From assembly GCF_008905045.1 (NCBI RefSeq), contig NZ_VWMY01000020.1, forward strand, positions 96,731 through 160,730: DNA of 64,000 nt, given 5' to 3'. The notes under the pieces were generated by a model. It did not search any database. It had not been told where the DNA came from and worked only from the letters and a program-made list of their open reading frames with translations. Position numbers and translations under genes: made by a program. Shown in pieces: positions 59,468 to 64,000 of this stretch (its first letter is position 1; every line of letters starts with the position of its first letter). The stretch is from Streptomyces albicerus. Its GTDB lineage: Bacteria; Actinomycetota; Actinomycetes; Streptomycetales; Streptomycetaceae.

Positions 59468-60511
59468 GTGGCGTCCAACAGGCCTGCCCCCACCACCTCG
59501 TTCCCGCCGGATGAGTTGCCGGGTGAGAAGAAGCTCGACACCTTCGGCTACGGCATCCGCCAGGACGAGGAGACCTGGGAGGCCTGGAATCCCACCGCGG
59601 ATTCCGTCCGTCCCCTCCGCGGCCGGCACCGCGTCTCCAAGCAGCGCGGCGGAGGACTCGCCCGCAGCTCGACCGTGCTGGGCGTCGGTGTCATAGCCGC
59701 CGTCGGCGCGGGCGGCATGGCCACCGCGCAGACCGGCAAGCCGCCGGTGTCGATCTCGGTGCCCGACCTGCCGTCGGTGGGCTCGCTGATCTCGGACGAG
59801 TCCGACGCCCCCGAGGGCTCCAGCACGCCGCTCACCGCCGCGGGCCTGACCACCGCCGACGCCGAGCAGGGCAGTGCGGACGCGGGCGAGGCCCTGCGCG
59901 CCCGCATCATGCTCCAGGCCGAGCAGCAGCAGGACCAGGTGGACCGCGAGGCCCAGGAGGCCGCCGAGACCGCCGCCGCGAAGAAGGCCGCCGAGCAGGC
60001 CGCCAAGGAGCGGGAGGCCGCCGAGGCCAAGGCCGCCGCCGCCAAGAAGAAGGCGGAGGAGGAGGCCAGGGCGAAGGCCGAGGCCGCGCGCCTTGCCGAG
60101 CTCGCCAAGCAGTTCACGCTGCCGACCTCCTCGTACACCATCACCTCGACCTTCGGTCAGTCCGGCGCGTACTGGTCCTCCGGCCAGCACACCGGCCTCG
60201 ACTTCGCCGCTCCCACGGGCACGCTGATCAAGGCCGTGCACAGCGGCACGATCACCCAGGCCGGCTACGAGGGGTCGTACGGCTACAAGACGGTGCTCAC
60301 CCTCGATGACGGCACGGAGATCTGGTACGCCCACCAGTCGTCGATCAGCGCCAGCGTCGGGCAGAAGGTCAACACGGGTGATGTGATCGGCCGCGTGGGC
60401 GCCACGGGGAACGTGACCGGAGCCCACCTCCACCTGGAGGTCCACCCGGGCGGCGCCGACAACGGGATCGACCCGATGGCGTGGCTGCGGAGCAAGGGGC
60501 TCAACCCGTAA
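59468..60511 (+). CDS. Secreted M23 (LytM) endopeptidase under riboswitch control
   Basis: From GTG 59468 (AAGGAG upstream) this is 347 aa. A long cytoplasmic head, one membrane/signal helix (about 80-100), a coiled-coil Ala/Glu/Lys region (about 150-215) and a C-terminal M23 domain follow. Zinc ligands: HTGLDFAAPTGT (His, Asp) and GAHLHLEVHPGG (HxH). It should cleave peptidoglycan cross-bridges during growth or germination. The upstream c-di-AMP riboswitch fits osmotic and cell-wall control. Confidence 0.92.
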   Translation: MASNRPAPTTSFPPDELPGEKKLDTFGYGIRQDEETWEAWNPTADSVRPLRGRHRVSKQRGGGLARSSTVLGVGVIAAVGAGGMATAQTGKPPVSISVPDLPSVGSLISDESDAPEGSSTPLTAAGLTTADAEQGSADAGEALRARIMLQAEQQQDQVDREAQEAAETAAAKKAAEQAAKEREAAEAKAAAAKKKAEEEARAKAEAARLAELAKQFTLPTSSYTITSTFGQSGAYWSSGQHTGLDFAAPTGTLIKAVHSGTITQAGYEGSYGYKTVLTLDDGTEIWYAHQSSISASVGQKVNTGDVIGRVGATGNVTGAHLHLEVHPGGADNGIDPMAWLRSKGLNP

Positions 60512-60645
60512 GCGGGGCGCAACACACGTAAGCGGGGCTCAACACACGTAAGCGGGGCGCAACACACGTAAGCCGGGTGTCGTAGATCTGGGGTCTGTGG
60601 GGTCTGTGGGCCCCTGTAGGACCGTCTGTGGGCACCTGTAGGACC
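60501..60645. repeat. 20-bp and 22-bp tandem repeats after the M23 gene
   Basis: Four units of AACACACGTAAGCGGGGCGC type at 60501-60580, the first overlapping the stop codon, then two copies of GTCTGTGGGCNCCTGTAGGA-CC at 60602-60645. Confidence 0.8.
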
Positions 60646-60689
60646 CTGAGTGTGGAATATGGCCGTCCAGTACGGCTGTTGGCCTACCC

Positions 60690-61634
60690 ATGACTTCTCT
60701 TCGCAAGCTGGGTTCGTCCGATCTCGAGGTCTTCCCGCTCGCCCTCGGCGGCAACGTCTTCGGCTGGACCGCCGACGAGGCGCAGTCCTTCGCCGTGCTC
60801 GACGCGTACGCCGCCGCGGGCGGGAACTTCGTGGACACCGCCGACTCGTACTCGGCCTGGGTGCCGGGCAACGAGGGCGGTGAGTCGGAGACCGTCATCG
60901 GCAACTGGCTGGCCGCGCGCGGCAACCGCGCCGACGTCCTGGTCGCGACGAAGGTCGGAGCCCACCCCCAGTACAAGGGTCTGTCCGCGGTGAACATCAA
61001 GGCGGCCGCCGAGGCGTCGTTGCGGCGTCTGCGGACCGACTACATCGACCTCTACTACACGCACTTCGACGACCCGTCCGTGCCGGTCGAGGAGATCCTC
61101 ACGGCCCTGGACGAGCTCGTACGCTCCGGCAAGGTGCGCGCGATCGCCACGTCCAACCTCACCCCCGAACGGCTCCAGGAGTCCCTCGACTTCTCCGAGC
61201 GCGAGGGCCTCGCGCGGTACGTCGCGATTCAGCCGCACTACAACCTCGTCTCCCGCGACACGTACGAGGGCCCGCGCCAGGACATCGCCTCCCGGGCCGG
61301 CCTCGCCGCCGTCCCCTATTACGCGCTCGCCTCGGGCTTCCTCACCGGCAAGTACCGGACGGGTGCCGAGGTCGACAGCCCCCGGGCCGGTTCGGCGGGC
61401 GTCCACCTGGAGTCGGAGCGTGGGCGGCGTGTCCTTGCCGCGCTGGACGAGGTCGCGCAGGAGCGCGGGGCCGAGATCGCGACGGTTGCTCTGGCGTGGC
61501 TCGCGTCCCGTCCTACGGTGGCCGCGCCGATCGCCAGCGCTCGTACGGTGGGGCAGCTGCCGGCGCTGTTGGGCGTGGCGGAGCTGGCGCTCACGGATGC
61601 CGATCTTGTGAAGTTGACCGCGGCTTCTGGCTGA
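60690..61634 (+). CDS. Aldo/keto reductase
   Basis: This 314-aa protein has the catalytic Asp/Tyr in FVDTADSYS, Lys in LVATKVGA and His in YYTHFDDP. The RAIATSNL and PIASARTVGQLPAL segments complete the fold. It differs from the reductase at 1992. No ribosome site precedes the ATG. Substrate unknown; no regulator adjacent. Confidence 0.92.
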   Translation: MTSLRKLGSSDLEVFPLALGGNVFGWTADEAQSFAVLDAYAAAGGNFVDTADSYSAWVPGNEGGESETVIGNWLAARGNRADVLVATKVGAHPQYKGLSAVNIKAAAEASLRRLRTDYIDLYYTHFDDPSVPVEEILTALDELVRSGKVRAIATSNLTPERLQESLDFSEREGLARYVAIQPHYNLVSRDTYEGPRQDIASRAGLAAVPYYALASGFLTGKYRTGAEVDSPRAGSAGVHLESERGRRVLAALDEVAQERGAEIATVALAWLASRPTVAAPIASARTVGQLPALLGVAELALTDADLVKLTAASG

Positions 61635-61761
61635 GGCTTTTGTCTGAGACTGCTGGTGCTTCGGGGTTTCTGGCTGAGGCTCCTGAGATTTTGGGCTTCT
61701 GTCTGAGGCTGCCGAAGCTTTGGGATTCTGTGGGTTCTGTGGGTTCTGATTCTGCGGGTTC

Positions 61762-63081
61762 TTAAGAGCGGTACGGGTTGTACGCGGGGTACGGCGTCGT
61801 TGCCGGGTGCCCGTACGGGGGTCCGTACCACGGCGGCAGCGCTGGTACCGGGGCCGTCGCCCGGGCCGCGTACGCCAGGGCCGGGCGGGCCGGTTCGCGG
61901 CGGGACCACAGCTCGTGGAGCAGTTCCCGTTCGCGTACTACGAAGTCGGCGCCCGCGCGGCCGCTGCGGCCCCGGTGGCGCAGGAAGGCCAGCGACGTCG
62001 CGTACGCCTCGTACTCCGCGACCGCCCGGCCCGCCGCGCGCCCGCCGTGATGCGTGGCGTACTCGCGGGCCAGCCGGCGCGCCTTCATCGAGCCCAGGAC
62101 GAACGGCTCGGGTGCGGTGAGCCAGCCCGCCATGGCGTACGCGGGCAGTTCGGAGCGGACCGTGCCCAGTTCGCGCTGCCGTGTCCAGACGACCAGCCAG
62201 GTGAGCAGGCCGAAGGCCGGGACCATGAACACCGCGTAGACCGCGAAGAAGCCGTACTCGCCGAAGGCCGACGAGCCGTTCCACATCGCGTGCATGCCCA
62301 TCGCGAGCAGCAGGCCCGTGACCGGCAGGAGGACACGGCGCACGTGGTGGCGGTCGGCCGAGAACGCGGCGATGCCGAAGCCGATGCCGGTGAGCACGGT
62401 GAACAGCGGGTGCGCGAAGGGCGACATGATCACGCGTACGAAGAAGGTCGCGGCCGTTACGGAGGCGATGCCGCTGTCGCCGGTGAGCTGGTCGGTACCG
62501 AACGCCGTGCCGAGGTAGAGGATGTTCTCGGTGAACGCGAAGCCGGTCGCGGTGACGCCTGCGATGACGACGCCGTCGAGGATGCCGGTGAACTCGCGTC
62601 TGCGGAACAGGAAGACGAGCAGGACCGCGGCTGCCTTCGCTGATTCCTCGACGATCGGTGCTATGACCGTTGCGCCGAGGGTGTCCGCGCTGGACGGGTC
62701 CGCCGTTGCTGTTGCTATCCATCTCGTCGCGAAACTGTTCGCGACGATGGCTATCAGCGCGGCCGCGCAGGCGCCCCACGCGAAGGAGAAGAGGAGATTT
62801 CGCCAGGGGCCCGGTTCGACTCGGTCCAGCCAGCGGAACGCCGCGACGAGGAGCGGGACCGGGAGTACGGAGAGGCCCAGGCCCACCAAGAAGCCCTCGG
62901 TGCCGGTCTGTTCGCGGACGAGGGCCAGGATGACCAGGCCGGAGAGCGTGAGCAGGGTGATCAGTGCGCCGTAGCGGACCCATTTGCGCTGCCACCAGTG
63001 AGCGTGCCGACGCCGGCCTCCGCCTCCGCCTGCGGCGGGGAGGCCGGGGTAGTGCGTCGGGTATAGGGGGCTGGTGGCCAT
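61762..63081 (-). CDS. PrsW-family intramembrane metalloprotease
   Basis: This 439-aa membrane protein has about eight helices. The family motifs are visible: VIAPIVEESAKAAAVLLV (EExxK), FTENILYLG, SPFAHPLFTVLTG and MGMHAMWNGSS, which together supply the metal ligands of PrsW. In Bacillus PrsW cleaves the anti-sigma factor RsiW; the target here is unknown and no sigma/anti-sigma pair is adjacent. The C-terminal tail is Pro/Tyr-rich. A TAGGGT -10-like box lies about 8 bases before the ATG. Confidence 0.9.
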   Translation of the reverse strand: MATSPLYPTHYPGLPAAGGGGGRRRHAHWWQRKWVRYGALITLLTLSGLVILALVREQTGTEGFLVGLGLSVLPVPLLVAAFRWLDRVEPGPWRNLLFSFAWGACAAALIAIVANSFATRWIATATADPSSADTLGATVIAPIVEESAKAAAVLLVFLFRRREFTGILDGVVIAGVTATGFAFTENILYLGTAFGTDQLTGDSGIASVTAATFFVRVIMSPFAHPLFTVLTGIGFGIAAFSADRHHVRRVLLPVTGLLLAMGMHAMWNGSSAFGEYGFFAVYAVFMVPAFGLLTWLVVWTRQRELGTVRSELPAYAMAGWLTAPEPFVLGSMKARRLAREYATHHGGRAAGRAVAEYEAYATSLAFLRHRGRSGRAGADFVVRERELLHELWSRREPARPALAYAARATAPVPALPPWYGPPYGHPATTPYPAYNPYRS

Positions 63082-63116
63082 GACAACGACCCTAACGACG
63101 GAGGGGCTTGGCCCGC

Positions 63117-63190
63117 GAGAGCGCCCTGTCAGGGGCGCGGAGCCGTGACGTTGTGCCGCTCCGTCGTGGGGGCGCGATCAGCCCCACGAC
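63117..63190. repeat. Dispersed intergenic repeat
   Basis: CCCTGTCAGGGGCGCGGAGC head with GCGATCAGCCCCACGAC tail; same family as 39246. Confidence 0.65.
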
Positions 63191-63224
63191 GCGCACGTTG
63201 CGCGCCGGAGCGTGCACGGAGCGC

Positions 63225-64000
63225 TCAGTTGTCTGTGCTGTCCGCGGAAAGCGGTACGCGGCGGAAGAGCAGGTCGTTCACCGCGTGGCCCTTGGTCAGT
63301 CCCTGGCTTTCGAAACGGGTCAGGGGGCGGAAGGCGGGGCGTGGCGCGAAGCCGCCGTTCGGCTGGGTGTTTTCGAAGTCCGGGTGGGCGGTGAGGACTT
63401 CGAGCATCACTTCGGCGTACGGTTCCCAGTCCGTCGCGCAGTGCAGGAGTGCGCCCGGCTTGAGGCGGGACGCGGCGAGGGTGAGGAACTCCGGCTGGAT
63501 CAGGCGCCGCTTGTGGTGGCGCTTCTTGGGCCAGGGGTCCGGGAAGTAGACCCGCAGGCCGTCGAGGGAGTCCGGCGTCAGCATCTCGCGGAGCAGGATG
63601 ATCGCGTCGCCGTTGGCGACGCGGATGTTGGACAGGCCGTTACGGTCTGCGAGGTTCAGCAGGTTGCCCTGGCCTGGTGTGTGGACGTCGACTGCGAGGA
63701 TCCCTGTGCCGGGGCCCTCGGCGGCCATCTGTGCGGTCGCCTCGCCCATGCCGAATCCGATCTCCAGCACGACCGGGATGTCGGCGCCGAACAGTTCCTT
63801 CAGGTCGAGGGTCCGTCGGCCGTCGATGTCCAGTCCCCACTTGGGCCACAGGCGCTGCAGCGCGTCCGCCTGGCCGTGGGTGACCCGGCTTCGGCGGGGC
63901 TGGAAGCTGCGGATTCGGCGCTCGAAGTGTGAGCCGGCCGGGTCGGCGCGGGGGCCGTCGGGGAAGCGGGGTTCGCCCTTCGGGCGGGGGGGCCGGGGGG
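63225..64000 (-). CDS. trmB: tRNA (guanine-N7)-methyltransferase, 5' end outside window
   Basis: The frame is open to the window edge, so the start lies beyond 64000. VLEIGFGMGEATAQMA is the SAM-binding loop, YFPDPWPKKRHHKRRLIQPE the TrmB signature, and ATDWEPYAEVMLE the C-terminal active-site part. It makes m7G46 in tRNA. A GTG at 63770 gives an artificially short reading; the upstream part (THGQADALQRLWPKWGLDID) is conserved-looking and belongs to the gene. Confidence 0.95.
   Translation of the reverse strand, partial: PRPPRPKGEPRFPDGPRADPAGSHFERRIRSFQPRRSRVTHGQADALQRLWPKWGLDIDGRRTLDLKELFGADIPVVLEIGFGMGEATAQMAAEGPGTGILAVDVHTPGQGNLLNLADRNGLSNIRVANGDAIILLREMLTPDSLDGLRVYFPDPWPKKRHHKRRLIQPEFLTLAASRLKPGALLHCATDWEPYAEVMLEVLTAHPDFENTQPNGGFAPRPAFRPLTRFESQGLTKGHAVNDLLFRRVPLSADSTDN

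Noticed and set aside
60501..60580. CRISPR array
   Set aside because: Units are contiguous 20-bp tandem repeats without spacers and no cas genes are present.
63225..63770. Complete short trmB starting at GTG 63770
   Set aside because: The frame continues upstream with conserved-looking TrmB sequence to the window edge, so the gene is simply cut by the window.

Overview
This is a high-GC actinobacterial chromosome segment, almost certainly from Streptomyces. The basis is strong third-position GC, many GTG starts, the developmental regulator gene bldC, an Lsr2-type nucleoid protein, and the purine-gene order known from Streptomyces chromosomes (dnaX, purD, purC, lsrL, purSQL, purF, purM, vdh, bldC, hrpA).

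Layout. 1-5119 is core chromosome: a CopC/CopD copper protein, an aldo/keto reductase divergent from an AraC regulator, and a MarR regulator divergent from a PaaI-type thioesterase with a perfect 24-bp palindrome between them. 5640-15387 is a degenerate integrative element in the 3' end of a tRNA-Ser(GGA) gene, bounded by a perfect 90-bp direct repeat. It carries a broken tyrosine integrase next to the right repeat, a GntR regulator with repeated operators, a small zinc-ribbon protein, an RsbW-like ATPase, a DUF1152/helical-repeat operon, and a lower-GC two-gene module. That module is a STAND (NB-ARC/TPR) NTPase plus a small protein sharing a short C-/N-terminal motif. It resembles bacterial NLR/amyloid-motif (Bell effector) defence pairs and is the most interesting system here.

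15332-24459 returns to the core: tRNA-Ser, SRP RNA, dnaX, purD, a degenerate M48-like membrane protein, a dimethylformamidase-like protein and purC. 24513-28735 holds a two-component system plus ABC exporter bracketed by two copies of a terminator/tRNA-Gly unit. 29101-39229 holds lsrL and the purine operon purSQL, an ArsR/M23 pair, a mycothiol-dependent-isomerase-type protein, a META lipoprotein, purF and purM. 39445-48056 holds a DUF3073 gene, vdh, a conserved protein, bldC, a DUF6274 gene, tRNA-Asp and hrpA. 48232-48779 is a tRNA cluster containing a tRNA-Phe copy with a 24-nt insertion in its anticodon loop. 48860-55718 holds a metallophosphoesterase, a zincin-like protein, a lipoprotein, a DEAD-box helicase with an Arg/Asp/Gly repeat tail and an amino-acid permease.

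55862-58881 holds tRNA-Lys, ribA, a MarR regulator, a RibD-like fusion with inverted domain order and tRNA-fMet. The ribA/MarR/ribD-like genes share an 18-bp operator (TGCTTYANNNTTGAASCA), so they look like one small regulon feeding early riboflavin-type chemistry. 59280-64000 holds a c-di-AMP (ydaO) riboswitch in front of an M23 cell-wall peptidase, an aldo/keto reductase, a PrsW-type intramembrane protease and the 3' part of trmB.

Recurring themes are -10 boxes directly upstream of start codons, suggesting leaderless mRNAs (dnaX, purD, purF, the ArsR gene), and a dispersed intergenic repeat with a GGGGCGCGGGGAACTGCGC core. All functional calls are from reading the sequence and family knowledge; no database search was run.
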